Assembly: GCA_015075005.1 (NCBI GenBank)
Contig: JABTVC010000005.1
Span: 1 to 54,514 of the forward strand
Direction of reading: 5' to 3'
Source: Planctomycetia bacterium
GTDB taxonomy: Bacteria > Planctomycetota > Brocadiia > Brocadiales > Brocadiaceae
DNA length: 54,514 nt
The notes beneath the pieces were generated by a model. It did not search any database. It saw only the letters and a program-made list of their open reading frames with translations, and was not told the origin of the DNA. Positions 1-8,034 of the stretch are shown here, piece after piece. The position numbers and the translations under genes were made by a program. Position 1 is the stretch's first letter. Each line of letters starts with the position of its first letter.

Positions 1-43
1 GGTGGATTTGTCCATTAGGATTGTTAATTATAGGTACATTGTG

Positions 44-877
44 ATGGCGGAACGGAACCCATCTTTGCATAAAATTCTCACCATTGCCGGTTCTGATTCA
101 GGGGGCGGGGCTGGGATACAGGCGGACATAAAGACAATTACGGCCCTCGGTGGATATGCAACAACGGCCATTACCGCACTGACCGCCCAAAATACCCTGG
201 GTGTCCATTCTGTCTTTGAGGTGCCGGCTTCTTTTGTCGGCCAGCAAATAGATGCAGTGATGACGGATATCGGCACGGATGCCGTTAAAACGGGAATGCT
301 GCTGAGCAAGGATATCGTTGATGTGGTGATTTTAAAAATTAAAGAATATCGTATAAAACGTGTTGTTGTCGACCCGGTCATGCTGTCTAAGAATGAAAGG
401 ATGTTGTTATCGACCGATGCCATCCATGCCCTCACCGCCCATTTATTTCCTCTGTCTTTTATCGTCACGCCGAATATTCCGGAAGCAGAGTATATCGCCG
501 GGTTGAAGATACAAAATTTAACCCATGCAGAAGAAGCTGCTAAATTCATCTATCAATTAGGTCCTTCTTATGTACTTATAAAAGGTGGGCATGCAGAGAG
601 AGCCTGTGATATAAAAAATAAAGACATGGTGATTGATGTGTTATATGACGGAACATCCTTTGAGTATATAGAGGGTGAATACATACCAACAAAGAATACC
701 CATGGCACGGGTTGTACCTACGCATCAGCGATAGCTACCTGTTTAGCGAAGGGAACCAGTCCAGGAGAGGCTGTTGTTCAGGCAAAGAGGTTTGTTACCG
801 CGTCGATTCGGAGGTCGTTTTATCTTGGTAAAGGGTACGGGACATTGGATCAATTTGGGGCGTTACAATTCCCTTGA
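44..877 (+). CDS. thiD: Hydroxymethylpyrimidine/phosphomethylpyrimidine kinase
   Basis: This is a ribokinase-fold kinase that phosphorylates HMP and HMP-phosphate in thiamine pyrophosphate synthesis in the cytoplasm. The N-terminal motif GSDSGGGAGIQAD (residues about 15-27) and the C-terminal anion-hole motif THGTGCTYASAIA are both present, and 277 residues is normal for the family. The frame is open back to a GTG at position 2, but the family normally begins just before the KILTIAGSD segment, so the ATG at 44 is preferred. No other thiamine gene is visible nearby. Upstream sequence is cut off by the window edge. Confidence 0.93.
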   Translation: MAERNPSLHKILTIAGSDSGGGAGIQADIKTITALGGYATTAITALTAQNTLGVHSVFEVPASFVGQQIDAVMTDIGTDAVKTGMLLSKDIVDVVILKIKEYRIKRVVVDPVMLSKNERMLLSTDAIHALTAHLFPLSFIVTPNIPEAEYIAGLKIQNLTHAEEAAKFIYQLGPSYVLIKGGHAERACDIKNKDMVIDVLYDGTSFEYIEGEYIPTKNTHGTGCTYASAIATCLAKGTSPGEAVVQAKRFVTASIRRSFYLGKGYGTLDQFGALQFP

Positions 878-996
878 ATTACTTGGGGCTTATTAGTAAA
901 CTATAACTATTGTTCTCTAAATTTTTGAAACTGCCTGGGCGACCTTCTCCGTATTTCTTCAATAGATATTTATTGCAATATTGAGGGTGTACTACT

Positions 997-1626
997 ATGC
1001 AGCAAATTGTCGCGTTGGAATCCAGCGTATTGGTATTAAACAAATTCTTCATAGCGCTCCATGTGATCTCAGCAAGGAGGGCCTTTGTTTTATTGTGCAA
1101 GGAAACTGCAGAGGTTGTTTCTGTAGATGACGGGAAATTTAATTCCTATAATTTTGATACGTGGAAGGATGTCTCGCTTTACAAGGTCAAATCGGGTTTG
1201 CCTGACGAGGATAGATCGTCCTGGATTAGAACCGTTTCCTTTGAAATTGAAGCGCCCAAAATTATCCGTCTTTTATTCTATGATAAGCACCCGCAGTCCA
1301 ACATAAAGTTTAATCGGCGGAATATATTTGCCCGCGATGAAAACAAATGCCAGTATTGCGGCAAGCGGTTTTCAACGTCTGAACTGAGCTTGGACCATGT
1401 TGTACCAAAAGCGTATAAAGGGGCAACCTCCTGGACAAACATAGTCTGCGCCTGTACAGAATGCAATAAATGGAAAGGGGGGAGGACCCCTGAAGAGGCA
1501 AGAATGAAGTTGATCCGTAAACCAGTTAAACCGAAACATAGCCCCATCTTAAGTGTAAAACTTCGTTCGGATAGATATCGATCATGGAAGCAATTTTCGA
1601 TGAGGCATATTGGTCTGTTCCTTTGA
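997..1626 (+). CDS. HNH endonuclease
   Basis: The protein has 209 residues with an HNH nuclease domain in the C-terminal half. A first Cys pair (CQYCGKRF) is followed by the DHVVPKAYKG segment carrying the HNH histidine, then the Asn of SWTNIVCAC and a second Cys pair (CACTEC) that together would bind a structural zinc. The N-terminal 90 residues are typical of stand-alone bacterial HNH proteins of unknown target. It is a separate gene between thiD and lpxK with no visible restriction or phage partner. Nuclease activity is inferred from the motif; the biological role is unknown. Confidence 0.85.
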   Translation: MQQIVALESSVLVLNKFFIALHVISARRAFVLLCKETAEVVSVDDGKFNSYNFDTWKDVSLYKVKSGLPDEDRSSWIRTVSFEIEAPKIIRLLFYDKHPQSNIKFNRRNIFARDENKCQYCGKRFSTSELSLDHVVPKAYKGATSWTNIVCACTECNKWKGGRTPEEARMKLIRKPVKPKHSPILSVKLRSDRYRSWKQFSMRHIGLFL

Positions 1627-1721
1627 GGTAGAATTCGTTCCAGGCAGGCTCTGGTATCTAAAAAATTTTCTTTTTTCTCTCATTCGCTATACGTATTTTT
1701 AGGGAATATTATTTAAAAGTC

Positions 1722-2774
1722 TTGGAAGAGGGGCATTCGCATATATGCTCCAGAGCGATTCTGCAGATACTTTATCCTCTTTCAAAAATATACGGGTTTG
1801 TAGTTAAAACTCGTATTTTTTTTTATAAGAGAGGTATTCTAAAGTGTGTTCGCCTGCCTGTTCCCGTAATCAGTGTGGGGAATATCACGGTGGGAGGAAC
1901 CGGCAAGACGCCGATAGTGGAATACCTCTCGGTGTATTTGCAAAAGAAGGGAAAAAGGGTTGCAATACTCAGCAGGGGTTATGCCGCCACCATAAAACAC
2001 GAAAATAGTTCTTTGGCTAAACAGGTCTGCAATGATGAATATCTCTTGCTTCAGGAAAATATCCCGGATATACCCAATCTATTAAATAAAGACAGGGTTA
2101 AAAGTGGATTTGAGGCGATCAGCCATTTTCAGGCTGAATATTTATTGCTGGATGATGGATTTCAGCACCTCCGCCTAGCAAGGAATCTGGATGTTGTAAC
2201 CATTGATGCACTGAATCCATTCGGGTATGAGCATATAGTCCCACGGGGAATGTTACGTGAACCTTTGGAATCACTCAAGCGGGCAGATATGATTATGCTG
2301 ACGCATACAGATCAGTGTGGCCAGGATAAAATTGTGGTTACAATCAGCCGGTTGCGCGAGATTGCAGGGCAAATCCCCATAGTGGAAACGATCCACAAGC
2401 CTATGTGTCTGGAAGCTTTAAAGGGAGATGAGACAAAGGATATTATATGGCTACAGGGTAAAAAGGTCTTTGCGTTTTGTGCCATAGGCAATCCTGTATC
2501 ATTCAGAAAGAGCATTGAAAGTTTAGGGGCTAAGTTGCTTGGTTTTCGGGTGTTTCCGGATCATCATGTATACACCTCATCTGAATTGAGGGCACTGAAC
2601 GCAGAGGCACAGCGGGTCAGGCCGGATGCAATACTTATTACACAAAAAGATAAGGTAAAAATGAAACACGACCCCATGCTCTGTGACTTTTCGTTGTGGA
2701 CATTAAAGATGGAAATTTGTATTGTAAAAGGTCGTGAAATTTTTGAAAATAAGGTCAATACCATTCTCAATTGA
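1722..2774 (+). CDS. lpxK: Tetraacyldisaccharide 4'-kinase
   Basis: This is the inner-membrane-associated kinase that adds the 4'-phosphate to the lipid A precursor. The Walker-type loop [12 protein letters not shown] lies at about residues 52-63, DDGFQHLRL follows near 140 and [16 protein letters not shown] near 175; all are LpxK hallmarks. The N-terminal hydrophobic helix is consistent with membrane association. No ATG is available in frame near the start, so a TTG at 1722 is used; this start is uncertain by some codons. The gene indicates a lipid A-containing outer membrane. A ferredoxin gene follows after 15 bases. Confidence 0.92.
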   Translation: MEEGHSHICSRAILQILYPLSKIYGFVVKTRIFFYKRGILKCVRLPVPVISVGNITVGGTGKTPIVEYLSVYLQKKGKRVAILSRGYAATIKHENSSLAKQVCNDEYLLLQENIPDIPNLLNKDRVKSGFEAISHFQAEYLLLDDGFQHLRLARNLDVVTIDALNPFGYEHIVPRGMLREPLESLKRADMIMLTHTDQCGQDKIVVTISRLREIAGQIPIVETIHKPMCLEALKGDETKDIIWLQGKKVFAFCAIGNPVSFRKSIESLGAKLLGFRVFPDHHVYTSSELRALNAEAQRVRPDAILITQKDKVKMKHDPMLCDFSLWTLKMEICIVKGREIFENKVNTILN

Positions 2775-2789
2775 AAGGAGAAACACTAT

Positions 2790-2960
2790 ATGGCTCATAA
2801 AATTACGGATGATTGTATAAATTGTGGCGCATGCGAGAGCGAATGCCCTGTCAATGCTATATCTGAGTCTGGAGACTTGAGGATAATTAACGTGGAGACC
2901 TGTACTGATTGTGGCAATTGCGTGGCTGTATGTCCCGTTGAGGCAATTCTTGCTCCGTAG
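2790..2960 (+). CDS. Small 2x[4Fe-4S] ferredoxin
   Basis: This is a 56-residue gene starting at ATG 2790 behind a clear ribosome site (GAAAGGAG, 2773-2780). It encodes [20 protein letters not shown] and, after a short spacer, [12 protein letters not shown], giving two classical CxxCxxCxxxCP clusters. The arrangement matches bacterial (clostridial-type) ferredoxins that carry electrons at low potential in the cytoplasm. It lies between lpxK and an unidentified conserved gene, 15 and 27 bases away, so it may be co-transcribed with both. Its redox partner cannot be told from the sequence. Confidence 0.93.
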   Translation: MAHKITDDCINCGACESECPVNAISESGDLRIINVETCTDCGNCVAVCPVEAILAP

Positions 2961-2987
2961 AGATATTCCTTAAAGGAAGAAAATGGA

Positions 2988-3959
2988 ATGGCACGACAAC
3001 GTGAGGATGAGATTAATTTTTTTGAACCGCTAGACTTCGGCAGTATTAAGACATATTCAATAAAAGAACGAAAAAATCTCTCAAATATCAGTCTGTTTGC
3101 CAAGCCTGTCTTGCCGGCAGATGGAATGCGTGCCTTTTTCGAATCCCTGCCAGATGTCCTGGCTTCGGCTCATTTACGAAAGGTAATTGATGCAATCGTT
3201 CTGGCATACCAGAACAAACATCCAGTGGTACTGGCAATTGGTGCGCATGTTATAAAGTGCGGCTTGTCTCCGTTAATAATAGACCTCATGAACCGCCGCA
3301 TAATAACTGCCCTCGCCATGAATGGCGCTGCAGCGATTCACGATTATGAAGTTTCGCTCATTGGAGCAACTTCCGAGGATGTTGCAAGCAGTTTAAAAGA
3401 CGGCAGTTTTGGTATGGCAAGGGAAACGGCTGCAGCGTTTCAAGCAGCATCCTCTCGGGGAAGTAAAAAGGGCAGGGGACTTGGACGGGCGCTGGGTGAT
3501 AAGATTATTGAAGAAAAAAATACCTACAATGACCGGAGCTTGTTGGCGTGTGCTGCAAAACTGAATATACCAACCACGGTTCATGTTGCATTAGGTACAG
3601 ATACGATTCATATGCATCCGAATGTTTCAGGAAAAGACTTGGGGGAATCAAGTCACATCGATTTCAAAATTCTCTCCTCCGTGGTTTCACACCTGGAAGG
3701 AGGAGTATGGCTCAATGTGGGTTCTGCCGTCATTATGCCGGAGGTTTTCCTGAAAGCGCTCTGTATTGCAAGGAATGTTGGTCATAAGGTAGAAAATTTT
3801 GTAACGGTAAACATGGACATGATTCAGCACTATAGACCACAGACCAATGTCGTAAAAAGGCCAAGCCGGTCCGGATATGCACTTACAGGTCACCACGAAA
3901 TTATGTTGCCGCTCCTGAGGATGGGGATTCTCTCAAAACTTGGTATAGGAGATGAATAA
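2988..3959 (+). CDS. Conserved protein of unknown function, possibly deoxyhypusine synthase-like fold
   Basis: The protein has 323 residues, no signal peptide and no membrane segment. Notable segments are IGAHVIKCGLSPLIIDLM (about residues 84-101), ALAMNGAAAIHDYEVSLIGATSEDVA, and a C-terminal HVALGTDTIHMHPNVSG followed by GGVWLNVGSAVIMPEVFLKA. The alternation of glycine-rich loops and hydrophobic strands suggests a Rossmann-like nucleotide-binding fold, and the gross layout recalls deoxyhypusine synthase-related proteins, but I cannot confirm the catalytic lysine. It overlaps the next gene by 8 bases and follows the ferredoxin, so the three may form one transcription unit. Function is not assigned. 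Confidence 0.75.
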   Translation: MARQREDEINFFEPLDFGSIKTYSIKERKNLSNISLFAKPVLPADGMRAFFESLPDVLASAHLRKVIDAIVLAYQNKHPVVLAIGAHVIKCGLSPLIIDLMNRRIITALAMNGAAAIHDYEVSLIGATSEDVASSLKDGSFGMARETAAAFQAASSRGSKKGRGLGRALGDKIIEEKNTYNDRSLLACAAKLNIPTTVHVALGTDTIHMHPNVSGKDLGESSHIDFKILSSVVSHLEGGVWLNVGSAVIMPEVFLKALCIARNVGHKVENFVTVNMDMIQHYRPQTNVVKRPSRSGYALTGHHEIMLPLLRMGILSKLGIGDE

Positions 3960-4596
3960 AGCCAGCACCATTTTAAAAATATACCAAAAGATGTTCGATG
4001 CCTTGGGTCCCCAGCAATGGTGGCCGGGAGAAACTCCGTTCGAGGTTGTCATTGGCGCTATATTAACGCAAAATACCAACTGGTCTAATGTTGAAAAGGC
4101 CATTAAAAATCTTAAGACCGCCGGGATGCTCTCTCCTGGGGGAATTCAAGGGCTGGGTTTGGCAGAATTGGCACAGCTTATTCGTCCCTCAGGCTTTTTT
4201 AACGTCAAGGCCAGACGTGTTAAGACATTTATTAATTGGCTATTTTCGCGATATGAAGGCAGTCTCTCCAGTATGTTTGCGCAGGATTTTCAAACACTTC
4301 GGGATGAGCTGCTTTCCGTAAAAGGTATCGGACCAGAAACAGCGGACTCTATTTTATTATATGCAGGAAATTTGCCCACATTTGTTGTAGATGCATATAC
4401 CCATAGGATTTTTTCACGGCATGGTTTTATTCCCGAAGAGAGTTCGTATGACGAGATAAAGTCTTTCTTTGAAGAGAATCTTCCTAAGGATATTACATTG
4501 TTTAATGAATACCATGCCTTGCTGGTAAACATCGGCAAGATGTTTTGTAAGCCAAAAAAGGTCTGCGATCAGTGTCCTTTAAGGGAATTTTTGTAA
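3952..4596 (+). CDS. Endonuclease III-family DNA glycosylase, MagIII-like
   Basis: This is a HhH-GPD glycosylase of 214 residues. The helix-hairpin-helix reads LLSVKGIGPETADSILLY and the catalytic aspartate lies in FVVDAYTHR. In Nth the HhH carries GRKTAN with the catalytic lysine; here that position is Glu (GPETAD), as in monofunctional 3-methyladenine glycosylases such as Helicobacter MagIII. The C-terminal Cys cluster is incomplete, with CKPKKVCDQC present and no fourth Cys before the end, so the Fe-S loop is probably not functional. I infer base excision without lyase activity. The start overlaps the previous gene's stop. Confidence 0.82.
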   Translation: MNKASTILKIYQKMFDALGPQQWWPGETPFEVVIGAILTQNTNWSNVEKAIKNLKTAGMLSPGGIQGLGLAELAQLIRPSGFFNVKARRVKTFINWLFSRYEGSLSSMFAQDFQTLRDELLSVKGIGPETADSILLYAGNLPTFVVDAYTHRIFSRHGFIPEESSYDEIKSFFEENLPKDITLFNEYHALLVNIGKMFCKPKKVCDQCPLREFL

Positions 4597-4714
4597 TTTT
4601 TTAGTAATAGTTCAGGCCAGCAGGACGTAAAAGTAAAGAGGTTTTTTATCTGATTACCTTTGTGGCAAAAAACTATCGGGGTAAAGGATAACGGTTATTT
4701 CTGGAGCAACATGA

Positions 4715-6010
4715 ATGATAGATAATACGGACAATGAGATATTAATAAAAGGTGGGCATGTTGTGGATCCTGCAACAGGGCTTGATGGGCAGGCAGACAT
4801 CTTTATCATGGATGGCAAGATCAGGGCAGTTTCAAATGATATTAAACCAAATACCCATACCAGGGTTATCGATGCAACCTCCCGATATATAATTCCTGGC
4901 TTAATCGACTGCCATGTGCACCTGCGCGAACCTGGCCTGGAATATAAAGAAACGATAGAGACGGGGTCCCGGGCTGCAGCAGTGGGTGGTTATACTACCC
5001 TTATTTGCGAACCCAACACCATTCCTCCCATTGATTCAGTGGAAATGGTGGCGTCCTTTATGGAAAGAGTTAACCAGAAAGGCGTGGTAAACATCTATAC
5101 AAAGGCATGTATCACAAAGGGATTGCTGGGGGAAGAGTTGACAGATATTGCCAAACTGGCAACGGACATGCGGGTGCGCGCGCTCTCAGATGACGGGAAT
5201 CCGGTATTTTACGAATCGTTAATGAAACGGGCATGTGAGCTAGCCGCACAGTACAAGCTTATTATCAGTCCCCATTGTGAAGATTCTCAAATCTCTCTGG
5301 ATAAGGCAAAAACAAACTCCAGCGTGACGCATTTCCCTGGCAGTCCATTTTGTCATGAAACAGACTTTGTCATCCGGGAAATCAAATATACCGAGCAAGC
5401 CAGGGGATGGCTGCATGTCTCACATGTTAGTATGAAAAGCACGCTGGAGGTTATACACCAGGCAAAAGAAAGAGGCATTGCACATATCTCCTGCGAAGTT
5501 ACGCCTCATCATTTACTCCTGGATGAAAACTTCAGAGATGCACGTGGAAATGTACCCAAAACTAATCCCCCTTTGCGTTCCAGAGAAGATAGAGAGGCGC
5601 TCCGGAAAAGTTTATCAACGGGCTTGGTTGACGTCATTGCGACAGACCATGCACCGCATACCCATGACGATATAAAAAAAGGGGCTTCGGGTTTTGTTGG
5701 ACTTGAGAATGCACTGAGCGTCATTCTTACAAAATTAGTTCATCCTGGCATCCTGTCACTGAAAGAGATTGTTCAAAAAATGTCTTCCAATCCGGCAAGG
5801 ATATTTAATATCCCTGGCGGTAGTCTCGCCGTGGGTATGCCTGCCGATGTTGCTATTATTGATTTAAAGAAGGAATGGACAGTTCAGGTCGAAAAATTTG
5901 AATCAAAGGCCAGAAATTGTCCCTTTAATGGTTGGAATGTAATTGGGCAGGTAGTTACCACGATTGTTGGTGGAAAGGTAATCGTTGATAACGGAAAAAT
6001 TGTATGTTAA
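4715..6010 (+). CDS. pyrC: Dihydroorotase (class I)
   Basis: This enzyme closes carbamoyl-aspartate to dihydroorotate in pyrimidine synthesis. The zinc-binding DCHVHLREPG motif lies at about residue 65, followed by ALSDDGNPV (the Asp typical of class I enzymes), SPHCED, HVSHVSM and the late catalytic ATDHAPH. The length of 431 residues is normal for the class I family. An earlier ATG at 4711 is out of frame and stops at once, which fixes the start at 4715. It overlaps the next gene by seven bases, so the two are probably translated together. Confidence 0.95.
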   Translation: MIDNTDNEILIKGGHVVDPATGLDGQADIFIMDGKIRAVSNDIKPNTHTRVIDATSRYIIPGLIDCHVHLREPGLEYKETIETGSRAAAVGGYTTLICEPNTIPPIDSVEMVASFMERVNQKGVVNIYTKACITKGLLGEELTDIAKLATDMRVRALSDDGNPVFYESLMKRACELAAQYKLIISPHCEDSQISLDKAKTNSSVTHFPGSPFCHETDFVIREIKYTEQARGWLHVSHVSMKSTLEVIHQAKERGIAHISCEVTPHHLLLDENFRDARGNVPKTNPPLRSREDREALRKSLSTGLVDVIATDHAPHTHDDIKKGASGFVGLENALSVILTKLVHPGILSLKEIVQKMSSNPARIFNIPGGSLAVGMPADVAIIDLKKEWTVQVEKFESKARNCPFNGWNVIGQVVTTIVGGKVIVDNGKIVC

Positions 6011-6678
6011 TCATTATTGACGGCTATAACTTTATATTTACCGTACCAGCCTTGGAGAAGCACGTGGGGATAAACCGCATTGAATCCGTACGTGATTATA
6101 TAATATCCCTATTTTCAAAATACAAGGAAGAGAAACATTACGATGTGATTGTCGTATTTGATGGTACTTGTACCCAGACTACTTTACCAAAGAGACAAAC
6201 CTGCGCCGGTATTACGGTCATTTATTCAAGATATGGCATCAATGCGGATACCGAGATCAAGAACATCACAGACCTCTGTAAAAATCCAAGGGATGTCCAC
6301 ATTGTAACCTATGACAACGATATAAAACGACATGTCAGAAAATGCGGTTGTCATATTGTTGAGCCAAAGGCCATGTATCAGGAAATCCTGGGGACTCTGA
6401 ACAAAGGCGCAGACAACCCCTCTGGTGAACCTGAAGGTAAGCGGGAAGGCCCGTCGGAAGAAGATGCAAGATACTGGAAGGATATTTTCATAAATCTTCC
6501 CGGCGAAGAGGTAAAACCTTCCCCAGTAAAAACAGAGATACCGGGCACAAAGGGAAAAAAGAAGTCATCGCACACAATGACGGAACCACGGTATAAATAT
6601 CAAGAAACTTCAGCTGATGAAACAGCATACTGGATCCGTGTCTTTAAAGAAAGCGAGAAGCATGAACATCAAGATTAG
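6004..6678 (+). CDS. NYN-domain (YacP/Rae1-like) ribonuclease
   Basis: The first 130 residues are a PIN-like NYN domain. IIIDGYNFIF, VVFDG, YGINADTEI and TYDNDI supply the conserved acidic residues of YacP/Rae1-type endoribonucleases. The remaining 95 residues are charged and low in complexity and contain two similar short motifs, ARYWKDIF and TAYWIRVF, about 50 residues apart, which may be a repeated docking peptide. The gene starts inside the end of pyrC and its end overlaps the next gene by 17 bases. RNase activity is inferred from the family. Confidence 0.82.
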   Translation: MLIIIDGYNFIFTVPALEKHVGINRIESVRDYIISLFSKYKEEKHYDVIVVFDGTCTQTTLPKRQTCAGITVIYSRYGINADTEIKNITDLCKNPRDVHIVTYDNDIKRHVRKCGCHIVEPKAMYQEILGTLNKGADNPSGEPEGKREGPSEEDARYWKDIFINLPGEEVKPSPVKTEIPGTKGKKKSSHTMTEPRYKYQETSADETAYWIRVFKESEKHEHQD

Positions 6679-7096
6679 AGTCCATTGGATTTTTAAATGT
6701 CTATTAACTATAGTTTACGCCTGTTTTATATACTACGCATCTTCTCGGGACACCTCTTCTGTTTCCCTTCCAACGTACAGTGACAAATTCATTCATTTTG
6801 TTGTGTTTGGTCTCTTGTGCCTCATGATCTGCTGGTCACTTTCTTCTGTTAGCATAGGAAGTAAGTCGATATATAAAATTATTCTGGCGATTGGCATCAC
6901 CTCCCTTTATGGCGCATCGGATGAGTTTCATCAATTCTTTACTCCAAACCGTTCAGTAGAAACCTTTGACTGGCTGGCGGATACCGCCGGTGCCGTTACC
7001 GCAGGTTTCTTATGGCAGATAATCACCCATAAATGGCAAATAAGAAAGAAATTACCTGCAATGAATAAAGCCACAGTTAGAATGCAAGAAAACTAA
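6662..7096 (+). CDS. VanZ-like family membrane protein
   Basis: This 144-residue protein is hydrophobic and has about four predicted membrane segments. It contains the VanZ-like signatures SDKFIHFVVFGLLCLM and SDEFHQFF followed by a DWLADTAGAV segment. The frame is open further upstream, but the ATG at 6662 gives the usual VanZ-like start (charged residues, then the first helix) and overlaps the preceding nuclease gene by 17 bases. VanZ-like proteins are linked loosely to envelope functions; the substrate is unknown. Confidence 0.85.
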   Translation: MNIKIRVHWIFKCLLTIVYACFIYYASSRDTSSVSLPTYSDKFIHFVVFGLLCLMICWSLSSVSIGSKSIYKIILAIGITSLYGASDEFHQFFTPNRSVETFDWLADTAGAVTAGFLWQIITHKWQIRKKLPAMNKATVRMQEN

Positions 7097-7154
7097 AACC
7101 TGAATTTATGCAATCGACTTTAGTAGAAAAGGTGGTGTTATTAGGTTTTTGCTT

Positions 7155-7715
7155 TTATAAAAAGGCAAAAACGGGAGAGAGTCCTATCTTTAAGCCCGTT
7201 AAAAGTGGCGATTCAAGTTCATCATTTTCAGAAAAACTTTTAAAAAGGGCAAATACCCCTTTTTTCAGACAATATATTTCTATCGTTTTCCCATCAGGGT
7301 CAACAATCCAGTACTCTTTTACCCCAAATCTTGCATAGAGTCTCTTTTTCTTCATCAGATCAGTATACGCCGTGGATTCAGAAAGTATTTCAACGGCAAG
7401 ATCGGGGGCGCCCTGAATATGAGTTTTCCCGATAATATGGGTACGTTCTTCAGAAACAAAAAGTATATCTGGCTGAATAACATTTTCGTCATCAAAATAA
7501 ACATCGCACGGCGCGTCAAATACCTTGCCGAGATTCTTTTCTCTCACAAAGCGTTCTATTTCATACTCTATGTTTTTTGATATCCATTGATGATAAGGAA
7601 TCGGCGATGGTGTCATCATTATGAGCTCACCTCCTATTAATTCATATCTTTTGTCGTCTGCTATATTGGGATAATCTTTATAGGTATACTTTTTTTTTGC
7701 AGTAACTACTGTCAT
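7155..7715 (-). CDS. Uma2-family (DUF820) putative endonuclease
   Basis: The protein has 186 residues with the PD-(D/E)XK-type Uma2 pattern. YELIGGELIMM lies near the N terminus, followed by QPDILFVSEERTHI, PDLAVEILSESTA and YWIVDPDGKTIEIY. These proteins are common as many paralogues in cyanobacteria and planctomycetes and are often carried with mobile sequence; their true substrate is not established. A good ribosome site (GGAGG in the coding direction) lies just upstream of the ATG. It stands alone, facing the VanZ-like gene tail to tail. Confidence 0.85.
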   Translation of the reverse strand: MTVVTAKKKYTYKDYPNIADDKRYELIGGELIMMTPSPIPYHQWISKNIEYEIERFVREKNLGKVFDAPCDVYFDDENVIQPDILFVSEERTHIIGKTHIQGAPDLAVEILSESTAYTDLMKKKRLYARFGVKEYWIVDPDGKTIEIYCLKKGVFALFKSFSENDELESPLLTGLKIGLSPVFAFL

Positions 7716-8034
7716 GATTAGACCTCCTGATTTAAACCAGGCATCCGATTCCTTCTTTATGCCATCCGGATACGACAGAGATGCATTTCAATGCATATCC
7801 ACAAAAACGTATGGCTATTTGGGAATTCTTTCATATCAAATTATTAAATTCATGTATAATGATGCTGTTAATACCGTATTTTAATATTCTTCAGCGGGTA
7901 TTGCAATTACAATACATCAGCTATAACAGGTCTTATATTCTAAAAGGAAAAATTGAATTACAGCCGGCGTTAGTTTTAAAATAGCACATATTAGCCGATA
8001 CGGTCAATTTCAGGAAAATCTTCTATGCCTCTCA
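7716..8034. other. Intergenic region between divergent genes
   Basis: This 319-base gap lies between the Uma2-family gene (leftward) and the radical SAM gene (rightward). I see no gene, strong hairpin or repeat shared with the rest of the window. The sequence is AT-rich and presumably holds both promoters, but no clear sigma-70 box pair stands out. Confidence 0.4.
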
